Positions 12,089 through 24,214 of a stretch of DNA of 64,000 nucleotides are shown in pieces. The first letter of the stretch is position 1. Each line of letters starts with the position of its first letter. The stretch comes from Apostichopus japonicus (lineage: Eukaryota > Echinodermata > Holothuroidea > Aspidochirotida > Stichopodidae). The DNA lies in contig NC_092570.1 of assembly GCF_037975245.1 (NCBI RefSeq), positions 12,625,001 through 12,689,000 on the forward strand. The letters run 5' to 3'. A program made the position numbers and the translations under genes. Below the pieces are notes generated by a model. That model was given only the letters and a program-made list of their open reading frames with translations, ran no database searches and was not told where the DNA came from.

Positions 12089-13901
12089 TATGTTAATATG
12101 TAAGCCTACATTATACGAGGATATTAAATATTCTAACGAGTATTTGTCAGATTAAGTGAAGCATTTTCCGCTTGCAAATGTTGTAACTCTGTATACCAAC
12201 ATTTATGTTAACTTGTTAGTTATCATTTTTACCACTTGCTTAAGGAACAGGCGGGAAAACGTGTTCATGCATAGTGATGTGATGATCGATCGATATAAAC
12301 CTTATAATTGATCGATATTACTGCGATGACGTCACGATTACATTAAGAACATGTTTCATTAAGTTAACCAGTTCTATAGAGGACGTAAACCTCTATAACA
12401 TTCACTCATTATTCCTTTTATCGTTCACCTCCAGTTCCCCCTAATCTTCACATATCTGAAACATAAGTGTCCCTTTTTTACCCTCTCTGAATGAAAAATT
12501 CTGAAGACACTACACATTATTACGTAATTAATAAAATACATTAAAATATTGTTAAGAGGCGGTTTTGCGTATTTTTCTTATCTTTATAAGCTATTTTCAA
12601 AATAATGACATTTCACTTTATGAATTTGAAGACATCATGTTTTCCAATATTCCAACTGTTTATTTACGCGTTGTATATATCCAAGACAAGTGATATAGGT
12701 CTAATTAATGTAAATTTATGACATGAATATGTATACATACAAATAGGAAATAAGGGGAAAAGAGTTAGTCCTATAGAAGTTCAGTGGTGTACCTGAATCT
12801 ATATCGAACTTTGAAATGAATTATTCTAATATTTCATTAATTAGGAGTGATTTAGCTCATTTCATTAATTTGCATGTCATACATATTTACACATGCGCAG
12901 ATGGGAACGGCTACGGCTAACCGAATTGGTGAACGCATTGGATAATGGTCATCAAAATATTCTGGGATAGTGGCATTTCAGTTCAAGAATTAATATTGGT
13001 GAAGCATACACAGGTTAATTAACTCTTTCAATATTTATTACCCGAGAAACCTCTATAGTGATTCAATTTGACGGTTTTATTGAGTCCTTCATTTTGTCTT
13101 ACGTATACGAAACGTTTGCTACAGGGCTCTACATCACTTTCTCTTATACATCTTACCTCTCACATGATCTTGATCTTTCAATGTTTTCCTTTGTACTTGG
13201 TTTGTCCTTTCATGATCATTGCTCCAATATATACAATACTTAATCAAAATCATGTTGTTTTTCCATTATTTCTCCATAAATATTGTACAAAGAGTGAATA
13301 ATTTGATTTCGTTATTATATCTATTTTCTTGAATGCTTCGGCAAAGGGTTCGGAGCAAAGAGCAGACGTGATCGACATATCTTTCCTATACCGATCGTTC
13401 CATTGACAAATAAAGAGAGATAGAGGGTGGGGGTGGGGGTACATTATGGAGGTCTCCACATGTTTAGGAGGCGGAAGGACAAAGTGTCGCTTGATTCCGT
13501 GCACTGCTACCACCATTGCTTTGTAAAGGGAGTTCTTTATCAAATCCGCGTCCCCATGTAGAGTAGCATACAGTATAACTCGTCATGGATAATTCAGTCG
13601 TAGACTGAAAGGCAGCTTTAGGACCAATAACTTGACTGGCACCTGCAACCTGTCACTATTCGTGAAATGGAGAGGCGGATTGGAGACGGGGGTCGGGGGG
13701 GGGCTAGCGGTGGTAGGGGCACAACAAAACCAATTACAACACAACTACATAGCAATATGCATATGGATGCGAGTGCTACCCTGCGTAAAATGAGCAAACG
13801 TTTGAGAATGAGTGAGCACTTTTTTTGTACTTTCTACAATATTTGATAGCAATACATAAATTTCGACTTAAAAAAGAGTAGCTATTATTCAACAACGAAA
13901 T
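12089..13901. other. Intergenic between gene A and the orphan signal exon
   Basis: AT-rich, with short G-runs (13430-13440, 13690-13705). The open frames at 13058-13301 (+) and 13250-13543 (-) lack domain or splice support and are not called. Confidence 0.5.
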
Positions 13902-13994
13902 ATGAGATTTCGTCTCATTATTTTTTTCTTCGTTGCATATGCATCACTCACATCACGTCATTGGGCAAGCCAAGCCGAAGGTCATTCACATGAA
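13902..13994 (+). CDS. Orphan signal-peptide exon (31 codons)
   Basis: ATG opens a 93 bp exon encoding a basic Met-Arg-Phe-Arg start, a hydrophobic core (LIIFFFVAYASL) and a His/Ser-containing end (EGHSHE). It stops in phase 0 at a strong donor, gaa|gtaagt. Size, phase and character match the first exons of genes A to E. It lies 433 bp upstream of the gene B signal exon on the same strand, and I find no separate second exon for it. It may be an alternative first exon of gene B, spliced to 22702, or the remnant of a deleted paralogue. RNA evidence would settle which. Confidence 0.55.
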
Positions 13995-14291
13995 GTAAGT
14001 ATTTAATGCCAACATTGCATGAGAAGAGAAAACTGTTCATAATGTATTTCTAGAAGTTGACTTTTAAAATCTGTTTGTTTAATTGTTCATCAATGAACTC
14101 ACTTATTGATCGTATAAACTTTAATTTGCTTAGGGCGGTCAACTTCTACTTTACATATGAAATGGCCTACAAGTCAATTATAAGTCTAATCTGTCATATT
14201 TATATTACTACTATAGAGCAATAAATCTTACTGAAATGTCAATTCTAACTTGTTTGGAAAGCACTTATACTATGGGCAGCCGAAGATATGA

Positions 14292-14299
14292 TATAAATA
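14292..14299 (+). promoter_or_regulatory. Candidate TATA box of gene B
   Basis: TATAAATA in the context gatataaatacaag, 135 bp before the gene B ATG. Transcription would start near 14325. It lies between the two signal-peptide exons, so each may have its own promoter. Confidence 0.5.
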
Positions 14300-14426
14300 C
14301 AAGAGTAAGTCAGTTGTCTGGCTAAGACTTGTCCAGGTATATCTCGTGGATAGGTTATACAGACTGAATAGAACTGTTGTAACCGACAAATTTTGTGGGC
14401 TCTCTTCTTGAAGGACCGTCGGCAAT

Positions 14427-16465
14427 ATGAAGGGTACTTTGGTTTGCTGCGTGCTGTTCTTGGTCGTTTACAGCACCCACGGAGCACCCCTTGAGCGCAA
14501 TAAGAGGGATGATACTCTCATTGAGAAGGTAAATTTCTATATTAATGAACTACATGGGTTTCTAATAAAACATAAATTATATCATTAATGTTTGATGCAT
14601 TTTAGGTACTGTATAGTATAGTAAGGGAATACAAGTTTGTTGTACCATGGCCTGAAACCTAATTAGGTTTAACTGTACTTAGATGAGAGAGACAAAACCT
14701 CATTCTCATATGTTTCTTACAGTGATGCGTATATCTATGATAACTGCTCAAACAAATTCTAAATACTAAATCGTGATTCTCTCGTGAGTTCAAACCAAAG
14801 TTCAATACCCATATCTTTATCTAAAAGCTGTTATTTCATATTTTGTACAATTTGTGAAATCATATTATGTAGTGCAGGGGGCACAACCGATTGGTTGCCT
14901 TTAAAAGTTCATAATTTCAAGATGAAATAAACATTGGTGTTAATGATGTTTGTTAAACATTGGCCGAACATTTCGACAATTTCTTTGACAGCTATTGTGA
15001 AACAACACTGCTTTTTTTTACGAAAGTTAACATTGTTACTGATTAAGAACAACCGCTAAATTTTCAAGGAGTACTTGTTGTTGTGACGCTGAGAATTGTT
15101 CAAGTCTTCTGTCCTGTTTGTCGAGAACATAATGAGTCTGATGTCTCCTACATCATTGAATATTTAGCTATTTGAAGGTTTATTCTTTACTGCCGTAGTA
15201 GTTTCGGATATAACGCTTTGACGCGGAGAAGGCGTATAATCAAACGGTCATTCGATCGTGGGAGTATGTGTACATTAATATTAACTGCAAGGTCCTTCAT
15301 TAGCTTACTTAAATAATTTAACCAATAGCAAAGAGGAACCGATGAGATTCATACTATAAGTTGAAATTGTGGTTGTCATAAATGGCATAGGCACTCACGC
15401 GTTTTTTATGGGCAGATTCTTCATATAAGTGAAGAACGCCCCCCCCCCGATTGGTTTTACACAATAGCCAGCGTGACATCTCTGCCCTAGTTAAGAAGGT
15501 GGTTATAGCTGTGCTAACAGTTCATATTGTAGAACACTGTAGTTCTACCGACAGACTGTGTTAACATATAGGCATAATAACCAACATCATCGCCTAGTCA
15601 AATTCGTCATTTTTTAACCACTCGTTTCGGAAATTCGAACAAACTAGAACAAGGGCTATACATCAGCATCGCTCCCAAAATATGCTAGCAAGTCAAATAT
15701 TGGTCACTTGTGACGAGTAGTTTAGCATAATAATCAATTAATGTTTTGTTCATTGTGACACGTCATTATACAACTGAACACAATCTGTCAATAATTTTGA
15801 AGGTCGGAGGAGCCTCCAGGAAAGCATCCACTTTTGAGATATTTTCGAAATTTAACGATCTTAAGATATAGTGGTCATCACTAATTGCCTGCAGCATCAC
15901 GTTGATTACTAGATATTTTTACTTTTGTATACTAGCACCCCCTCCCCTCCGTCCCATCCACCCCTTCTATTGCTGCCAACATTTAAAGTATTCGCTCTAA
16001 GAGCTCGCCGTGGGTACATTATTTAATGATAATCTGAGATTATTGATCTTTCGTTGCAATTTTCAAAGAGATTATCCATTACTTATTTCCATGACTCTAA
16101 GATGGTGCAGTATTTCGAGTTAAAAGTTTAATACACAACTATATGTTTAATGTTGGTAGTCTGTACAGAGAGCAACCAGCAACTTCCTTTACCGTAATTA
16201 GATTCCACATTATAACATTACAAAGTACAGCTGTAAGGTACCAACTATAGCTTTACAATATTTGCTCTTGTCGTATAAAACCATGACACCAACATACCAC
16301 GCATGCGCATAGCCAATGACTCATGAATGATGTTATGCTTAGATGCCGTGACTAGACTCATGCATAGTATACCTATGTTAATAGGGGCACAGTTCACCCT
16401 AAAATAAGCTCCTAAAGAAATGTCACAAATGATCGATATATATATATATATACATAATTATATAT

Positions 16466-16510
<45 letters not shown>

Positions 16511-19500
16511 ATAGGTCGCTCTTAGTACCATTAATTTTCACTGGAGTGGGTGCTTCAGCCATGCTGTGGGGGGGGGCAGCGGGTGGGGGGGGGGGCTGGT
16601 AGAAGGGATACAGATCGATGTGATTCTGCTTCTTAAAGGATGACTTTAGGAAGAAGTTTAGTTTTCATATGTTAATTTGTATGTCTTCATATGTTTTCAT
16701 ATAGTCTCCATATATGTTATCATATAGTCTTCATATGTTTTCATATAATCTTCATATGTTAACTCCTCTGTAACAATCTTAATAAGATCTTTTTTTCTTC
16801 TTTGTGGCATGGATGCATGTCAATTAACACAAAGTGATCAAAGTTCTTTGTCAATCAAAATAAAACACGGAAACTTCTTCACAACTATTTTCATGTTACT
16901 TCTTAATGCTCTTCTTCGTCTTATTGACTGTTCTCTCGTGCGATCAATAATGAGCAGAAAACATAAAAGATGTCCATTACCAAGTTGAATTAATGTCATC
17001 ACAGCGTGAAGAAATTACAAGATAAAGTAATATTTCAATCATTAAATTTAATATTTAACATGCAGCTGCCTCTTGCTCAGATGAATTCAAAATGTACGGT
17101 ACAGTTGAATTATAGTTCAGCCACGTACTAACGGATTTATATCTCAACTACAGCGACAGCTTCTGACGAGATGTTTTATGCAGCCTACACTTTTTGCTGA
17201 AAAGTTCGAAATCCTTCGGGTGTGCAATATAGATATGATGAATGGAACTATCGTCTTTTCATGTACAACGTACTGCGTGCGTATAATTTTATATGCTACT
17301 ATGGTATAACGGTTGTGTTCTTGGCTACAGGGAAACAACGTGTACAATCTAGACGAAATATATTCAGGAATCTCTCAGAATCAGTTGAAATTTGTCATCC
17401 CATATTTAATTTATTAGAAATGTAGTACGCCCTCTTTCACTAAACCCCTCTTCATACCAGTTGCGTATAAAGTACTTCAAAGTGGGGGGGGGGGGGGGAA
17501 CATATACAACCCAACGCGCTCAACCCTCAATGTTTAACATATGAGCTGAATCTTTCGTTGTAGGGCCAGAGGCGAACGAAGGATTTTAAAAAGGAGGGGG
17601 ACTGTTGTGTGGTCTTGAGGTCGACTCCTATATAAAGGTGGGAGGGAGGGGGTGGGGACCACAAAGAAGTTAAGAGGTCAAAAGGGGCATTCTGATTCTT
17701 ATTTAGACTATAAATCAGGTCTTTATTAGAATATCTAAACTTAAGTTTCCCCGACTGTGTAATGTAGGTGGGTGAACGTTTGTGGAATGGATCAGAGGAG
17801 AATGAAGGATTTTATGAAGGAGAGGGACTGTTCTGGGGTTATTTCTATGAAGGGGGTCTGGGGATCCTTCCCCAGAAAAATAGCAAACTTTTAAATGTGA
17901 AAATGATTCACTCTGAGTCATACTGAGACTATAAACTATAGGTCCATATAAGTAGCTCTATTGGCAGGATTGTGCTAATAAATAATAATAAACTTCAGCG
18001 TTACCCCGAAGGACTTGTGCGTGTGGGGTGGGGAGGGGGATCCCACAGAAAGTAATATTCAAATTGAACATAAGGAGGCTTATTGAGACTATAAGTTAGG
18101 TCTTTATAAGTAGCTCTAAACGGAAAGTTGTTCTATTTAATAATAAAAAAAAAATCAAAATTTACCCGGACTGATTAAGCTAGGGGCCGGAATCTTTATG
18201 GGTGACCTGTGACGAACGAATTATTTTATAAAGGAGGTATACTATTCTGGGTCATTGAAGTCTAGACAATGTATGGGGGTTTTGGGTCCTCCTCCAGAAT
18301 TCTTTTTTAAATATTCAGACGTCGAATTCTGATGCATGTTTAGACTACAAATCAGGTCGATATAAGTAGCCATAAACGTAAGGTTTTATTAACAAGTACC
18401 TGAAAAAAGGGAAGGATACATCGGTAGTAACGGTTCAAATCTTCCCCGGCTGAATGCCAACATCCCCCCACTGAACCACCCCCCCCCCTCACTAACTGTC
18501 GGAGGTGGGGGCTGGCCAAATACCATATTGCTTAGGGCATTGAAGTTATTCCACCAATAGTTACTTCATGTAAAGCCATATGAGATGCAAATGTGTCTTC
18601 TTTTTTTTCTTTATAGGGTCTAAGGATATTTGACAATGAGAATAATTTTGGTTTCTTCTGAACGGGTCCTTAGGTTTCTTTAATTTAAGTACAACCAGTT
18701 GGTTTGGTACAAGGTCAAGGGCTATTAACTGTCTTTCTTCGCATCAGACCATTCAAGGATACGTGTACATTAAAGTTAAATAGCGCCAATAGTTATTAAT
18801 AACACCCTCTGTCTTAAGTGTATCGCAGTAACGTAAAGCTAATGATGATATATAAATCACACACATAGGGTACAGTTACACATGCAACACTTAAGAATGC
18901 ATGTTCCGAGATGCTGATTTGCACATTAAAAATCAAGCGGATATTTTAAGCATTGTCATTAGTATATGGAAGGCTATAGGCCTACTTAGCTAATTGCGAC
19001 CTGTTTGCAATCAATAAAAGAAACTTGATATCCTTCTCATGGACACTCTGTGGAAGTTGCTTGAGTGACCCTGTGTAGCGGAATATGGGATGTTACTTTA
19101 TTAAAGGCTAACAGCTGCTTTAACGATTAGTTTGTATTATGCACACATTTGAGGCAAGTGTGAATTTCGTTTCTCTTTCTCGCCGCATTGACTGATTTTA
19201 ACAATTAAATGGGAACATCCAATAAAAAAAGCCCTCAGCTATTTTTGGACTGACAACACCTGTCTATTACCATAAACATGGAAAAAAGAAGTTGGAATAA
19301 CCTTTCAAGGAAAAAATGTCACGCGAAACGTCCGTAATGCCATTATGAACAATCAAAGAAAAGTCTTCCGCATGACTGGAAAGAAGGAGAGAAACGAAGA
19401 AGAGGCAGCAAGCAGGAAAAAGAAGAATGTGATTGTGATTACAAAGAATATAAAACTTGACACAGCAAGAACTCAAGGTCGCATATTTTACACCATCGGT

Positions 19501-22500
19501 CGGCAAACCCACCAAGACCCACCAGATCCCCAGCACCCTGCATGATCACCCTTGAAAACTTAACCAAGGCCCACCAGATCCCCATTCCTCAGATCTCGAT
19601 GGTCAGGATGCTTGTAGATTAGATTGGACTATGGATTTGATATTTAAAAGAATTTACATCGGCAAGACTCCGAAAACTATATATATCTCTCCAACAGCTG
19701 AAAAATCACGTGACCTACTAAAACTTTTCTCTAAAAAAAAAAATCCATTCAGTTCTTAACAGGAATATAAACAAGGTTTTTTTTAAGTTACTTATTTGTT
19801 TGATTCGAGACAGCTATTTAAGAAGAACTAGTCATTTCAAGAACACCTCGCCCCCCCCCATCCGCCCCCTCGTCCTTTCTACTTCTCGTTTCACAGCATT
19901 TCGGAGCCAAATTCTTGTTATTTTAGTATTAATATTTACTATTCATCATTATGTAGCAAGCAACTTCCAAGATGTTAAGGTTTTCTATCTTTACAAAATC
20001 ATTACCGGTATTTGATATAAGAAGCAGAAAAAACTGACAAAACATTGGAAATGATGAATCAAAGAATGGATTCTACTCTAAGTAGATTATCCTGCTGGTA
20101 CAAGCCTGGCCCTCACCATTACCTCATCCGACATAAGCGGTGGAAAGTAATCGGGTGGATGGATCCAATGGCTGGGGTACTGCACCTCCCCCCCCCCCCC
20201 CCTCACAGTTCTAACCTCTCACAAACTTTCAAAGTAGTTATTATAGCATATACAAAACATAGAGTTTAGACCTAACTGTAGACATAACCTATACAGTATA
20301 TAGTCTTATACAGTATATAGTCTTACTATGCCTCGCAATACAGCCTTTGACGTCTACAATTTCCTTGGGACCGTACCCACCAGATTCACCCACATGTCAG
20401 TTGGCTAAGGACCACAAGGCGAACGTCTATGGCAAGCCATGTGGGACAAACACCGCATAATATATCCGCGTATTAATTCGAATATATACGCGTATTAATT
20501 CAAATACACATGTGTTGTACAAGTTTCGCTTTTTGAAGCGATCTCGCGAGCCCGCCAAAACATTTATCGTTGGTATATGTACACAGCAAGAGCGGAAATG
20601 TTTTTTCGCATGTATATTCTAATTAATCCGTGCATATATTGGATTTAATCTCCATATGTATTTTATTTAATACGTGTATATATTCGAATTAATACGTGTA
20701 TATATTCGAATTAATACGTGTATATATTCGAATTAATACGTGGATATATTCGAATTAATACGCGGATATATTTAAGCCATATGATTGGCTCATAATATAT
20801 ACGCGTATATATTACAATTAATACGCGTATAAATTCCAATTTATACGCGGATATATTATGCAGTGTTTGTCCCATATGGCTTGCCATAAACGTCCACCTC
20901 CTCTTATAAAATCTTGAATCTGCTCCAAGCGATCACCAGACTTTTATGTACCATCCTTTTACTTCACAACACTCGTAGTAGGTTCGGCCAACTACCGACT
21001 TCTCTTTCTTTAATCTCAGATGAAGGCAAAGTGGCTTCAGGAGGTTGTTGTATATAGGTTAATGAATAAAATTGACAACTGGTTATACAACACGCACCTT
21101 TAATCAGAGTTAATAAAAAAGAAGCGAAGGAACAAGTTAAGTTAACAAATGAGAATCAGGACTTATCCCTCCATAGAATTCTATATATATATGTATGTAT
21201 GTCAGAATATCATTAATTGAGCAAATAACCTGTAAACAGCCTTTTTCTAAAATTGTCTTGACATTAAGTTGGCCACTTTTTGTTGTTGTACAGTAAACAC
21301 TTGATGTACTGCTAAACTCAAGAGTAACATTTTTTTAAATTTTTCTTATCTTCATATTTCCGTTACCCTGCCTGTGTGCGTGTGTGTGGATGGAATTACC
21401 CTAGAGGATGCGAAAGGGAGGTGGGTGGGGGAAGGGTGAGGTGAGAGGTTTAAACGGAAGCCTAATTCACAGGCAGGTAGGTATTCCGCATTTTGTTCTT
21501 CTTTGTATCAATTCGGTTATAATTGATTTACAACAAATCCAAATAGCAATATTGAACACTCTTGTATGTGTGTATGTGCGTGTGTTTTTATTGTGTGTGT
21601 GTTTGTGTGTAAAAAAGCTGCATTTGGAAATGACAGCCCTCGGTGTATACCGCAGAGGGAAGGGGTGTTATGATGGTTACGCCAATTGAGTGTCACAATA
21701 AGGACCTCTGATCACGTGGAAGGTCATTAACCTGTCTGTATTCTGTGCATGTTTTTGTCTCTTCTGTTACTATTACTTGTCATTTAGCCTTTGAAGAAGA
21801 TCCTGCTAGGATCGAAACGTCAGGCCAACTTACTTTTACACATTCTCTTACACAGGCTCTCTAGTGGATAAGCAGTTTGCTAACAGTTTTATTTTATTTT
21901 GACTTTAAAGTTATAAATGTGTATACCCTATGATTGGGGATATGATTGGGGATATGTTAGTTGCATGATTCCCGGTGATTTGATGTCCAGGCAGACGGAA
22001 TTTTATAACCAGATCAACAGCTTACAGTGTTTTCACCGATATTCTCTACGAAGTTGTAAACTTTTCTTTTCGTCTAAATCTGTAAATTATTCGGTAAAAA
22101 CTTGATGAGTGACAACGGCTTCTACCATGATATTAACGATACTAATAATAATGTAGGCTTGGTATGATAGTATGTTGATTTTGTTATTAAACCAAGTTGC
22201 ATTTCTGCACGAATGTATTTGATAGAGACATCGTCATGCTGTAAACGCAGTCAGTGGATTTGAGATTGCTGATCACAAGTCTTATATTTGCTAAATCAAA
22301 CTTTATTCTCTGTGGAATGTGATAAATAGCTTTTGTGACGACGAAACTTGCTTTTCCCGTAGATAATGCTAACCAATTGATCTGATATCAAGGGTGAGGT
22401 AATGACAGTTTACAAGAACCATAGCAGTGCCTCATGAGGGATTTAAATATGTTTATAGTGACACTCCTGACTCCCTGTAAAACCTACACACACAAGGCAT

Positions 22501-23535
22501 AAATGTAAACGTCAGATCTACTTCATAGTTCCTACGTACTATAATTTCATACGAAACAATGACCACAATACCCAAAAAAGCTAATCACAAACGAACGGCA
22601 AAATAGCAGCTTTCTCATACGACATAATTTGGTTCTAAAATGAATCACAGGTGAAAATAACCTAGTTTGTTATTGATAACTATTCAATATATTTTTGACA
22701 GGCTCTATCGGTAGTGGATGACAAGGAAATCGACAATGGCAAAGTAGAGGAAGACAAAAAGTTCTGGAACTTCTGGAATCACTACGGTGGAGGAGGCGGT
22801 GGAGGTGGAGGAGGTGGAGGAGGCGGAGGAGGCGGAGGAGGCGGAGGAGGCGGTGGAGGCGGAGGAGGCGGAGGAGGCGGTGGAGGCGGAGGAGGCGGTG
22901 GAGGTGGTGGCGGAAACAACAACGGTGGAGGCGGAGGTGGAGGCGGAGGCGGCGGTGGTGGCGGTGGTGGCGGTGGTGGCGGCGGTGGCGGCGGTGGAGG
23001 TGGAGGTGGAGGTGGAGGCGGAGGCGGAGGTGGAGGAAACAACGGCGGTGGAGGTGGAGGCGGAGGCGGAGGTGGAGGAAACAACGGCGGTGGGGGTGGA
23101 GGTGGAGGCGGAGGTGGAGGAAACACCGGTGGTGGTGGTGGTGGCGGAGGAGGAGGTGGAGGCGGGGGTGGAGGAAACAACGACGGTGGAGGTGGCGGAG
23201 GAGGTGGAGGCGGAGGTGGAGGAAACACCGGTGGTGGTGGTGGCGGAGGAGGAGGAGGAGGAGGTGGAGGCGGAGGCGGAGGCGGAGGTGGAGGAAACAA
23301 CGGCGGTGGAGGTGGAGGTGGAGGTGGAGGCGGAGGTGGAGGAAACAACGGTGGTGGTGGTGGCGGAGGAGGTGGAGGCGGAGGTGGAGGAAACACCGGT
23401 GGTGGTGGTGGAGGTGGAGGTGGGGGAGGCGGTGGTGGTGGTGGTGGAGGCGGCGGTGGAGGTGGTGGAGGAGGAGGAAACAACGGAGGTTGCACAGGAA
23501 ATGGTGGAGGTGGTGGAGGTGGCGGCGGCGGTGGC

Positions 23536-23567
<32 letters not shown>

Positions 23568-23934
23568 TGGTGGTGGTGGTGGCGGCGGTGGTGGTGGTGG
23601 TGGTGGAAATGGAGGTGGGGATGTTGGATGGGGTGGCGGACGAAAGCCAATTAAGTTTCGTCCTCCGTTCAATTGGATTGGTCGGAGCAGTAGCAGCAGT
23701 GACAGCAGCAGTCGTAGTAGCAGCCACAGTAAGCATAGCAAAAGCAGAAAGAGCAGTAAGAGTAAGAGTAGAAAAGGACACAAACACAGCCATAGCCATA
23801 GCAAACATAGTGGAAGCAAGAGCAAGCATGGGAAGCGAAAACATCGCCATGGTAACCGAGGTTCATGGAGTCGCGAAGAAGTTCTCCTTGATACTTTGAT
23901 GACGAAAAAGATCGCTGTTCAGAATGAAGTTTAA
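14427..23934 (+). CDS. Gene B: secreted polyglycine / Ser-Lys-His protein (two exons)
   Basis: I model join(14427..14528,22702..23934), 444 residues. Exon 1 (34 codons) encodes a signal peptide (LVCCVLFLVVYSTHG, then APL and a basic-acidic stretch) and ends aag|gtaaat in phase 0. Exon 2 follows atttttgacag| in phase 0 with a charged segment and an aromatic patch FWNFWNHY. Residues about 63-337 are polyglycine broken by NN, NNN, NT and NND spacers and one short Cys-containing NNGGCTGN. A GWGGGRKPIKFRPPFNW patch and a Ser/Lys/His-rich cationic region of about 60 residues follow. The tail includes REEVLLDTLMTKKIAVQ, similar in pattern to the gene A tail. Exon 2 has no ATG near its start, so an upstream exon is required. 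The 8.2 kb intron makes the exon pairing an inference, and the exon at 13902 is the alternative. Confidence 0.75.
14529..16435 (+). other. Gene B intron, 5' part
   Basis: AT-rich intron sequence without supported features, apart from a short C-run at 15438-15447 and a pyrimidine-rich patch near 15940-15970. Confidence 0.5.
16436..16507. repeat. (TA)n microsatellite
   Basis: About 70 bp of TA dinucleotides with a few interruptions (tacataatta, taaata), inside the gene B intron. Confidence 0.95.
16675..16762. repeat. Short tandem repeat, tcatatgtttt / tcatatagtct
   Basis: Alternating 10-11 bp units based on tcatatgttt, tcatatagtc and tcatataatc. Confidence 0.8.
17540..18460. repeat. Degenerate ~220-240 bp tandem repeat, about four copies
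   Basis: Two landmarks recur in order. One is gacgaacgaa..ttttataaaggag (near 17570, 17790, 18210). The other is gagactataa..aggtctttataagtagctctaaac (near 17705, 17925, 18090, 18345). Copies differ by many substitutions and indels, so the array is old. It lies inside the gene B intron. Confidence 0.75.
18461..20416 (+). other. Gene B intron, middle part
   Basis: No supported gene. C/G homopolymer runs lie at 18478-18490, 19851-19860 and 20191-20202. Short open frames at 19267-20269 on both strands show no domain or splice support. A duplicated cccaccagatccccag motif occurs at 19517 and 19570. Confidence 0.45.
20417..20899. mobile_element. Foldback MITE-like element, ~483 bp
   Basis: The ends form an imperfect terminal inverted repeat of about 60 bp: the left side contains ggcaagccatgtgggacaaa and the right side reads ggcaagccatatgggacaaa on the other strand, continuing through the nearly palindromic ataatatatccgcgtat. 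The interior holds five 22 bp units (20672-20766, core ttcgaattaatacg). No open frame for a transposase is present and I could not fix a target duplication. The superfamily is unassigned. Confidence 0.8.
20672..20766. repeat. 22 bp palindromic repeat, five copies
   Basis: Units of atattcgaattaatacgtgt plus at. Each contains the self-complementary ttcgaa and attaat cores. It forms the centre of the foldback element. Confidence 0.88.
21761..21903 (+). mobile_element. Dispersed repeat with hairpin gatcctgctaggatc, copy 1
   Basis: Shares about 140 bp with copies at 35596-35736 (+) and 53112-53215 (-), including the hairpin gatcctgctaggatc followed by gaaacgtcagg, then ctctagtggataagcag and a T-rich end. 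The layout (TTGAAGA, a 6 bp stem with a 3 nt loop, GAAA) resembles a hammerhead ribozyme core with one position changed. This would fit a Penelope-like retroelement terminus, an assignment I infer only. Confidence 0.6.
22786..23615 (+). repeat. Polyglycine-coding tract of gene B
   Basis: GGN codons with ggaaacaac (Gly-Asn-Asn) and ggaaacacc (Gly-Asn-Thr) spacers every 40-70 bp. GGA, GGT and GGC are mixed. A (ggtggc)n run at 23520-23600 is the most homogeneous part. Long minus-strand Pro/His/Ala-rich frames here are shadows. Confidence 0.93.
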
Positions 23935-24138
23935 AACCTTTCGACGAAATATTTTACGTACCCTAGACAACGGTTAACATATTTCATACATTTTACTCGT
24001 AGCGTTAAAGGTTACAAGTTCATTTTTAGAATATATGATTGTTATATATACGGTATATGCATTAATGTATGGATAGATAATATATCAGCACTGTACTTAT
24101 GAATTTCAAAGTTCCAAGTATGTTAGTAATGTTACGTA

Positions 24139-24144
24139 ATTAAA
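24139..24144 (+). terminator. Candidate polyadenylation signal of gene B
   Basis: ATTAAA 205 bp after the gene B stop. A second ATTAAA lies at 24209-24214. The choice between them is open. Confidence 0.35.
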
Positions 24145-24214
24145 CTTCGTATTTTATCTTCCCATTTTATCGAACGGCTCCTGCTGTTTACACAATCCTG
24201 TATCTGATATTAAA

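Noticed and set aside
22670-23866. Pro-, His/Arg/Leu- and Thr/Ala-rich frames of 300-380 codons opposite gene B
   Set aside because: Antisense shadows: GGN on one strand cannot give stops in several frames of the other.
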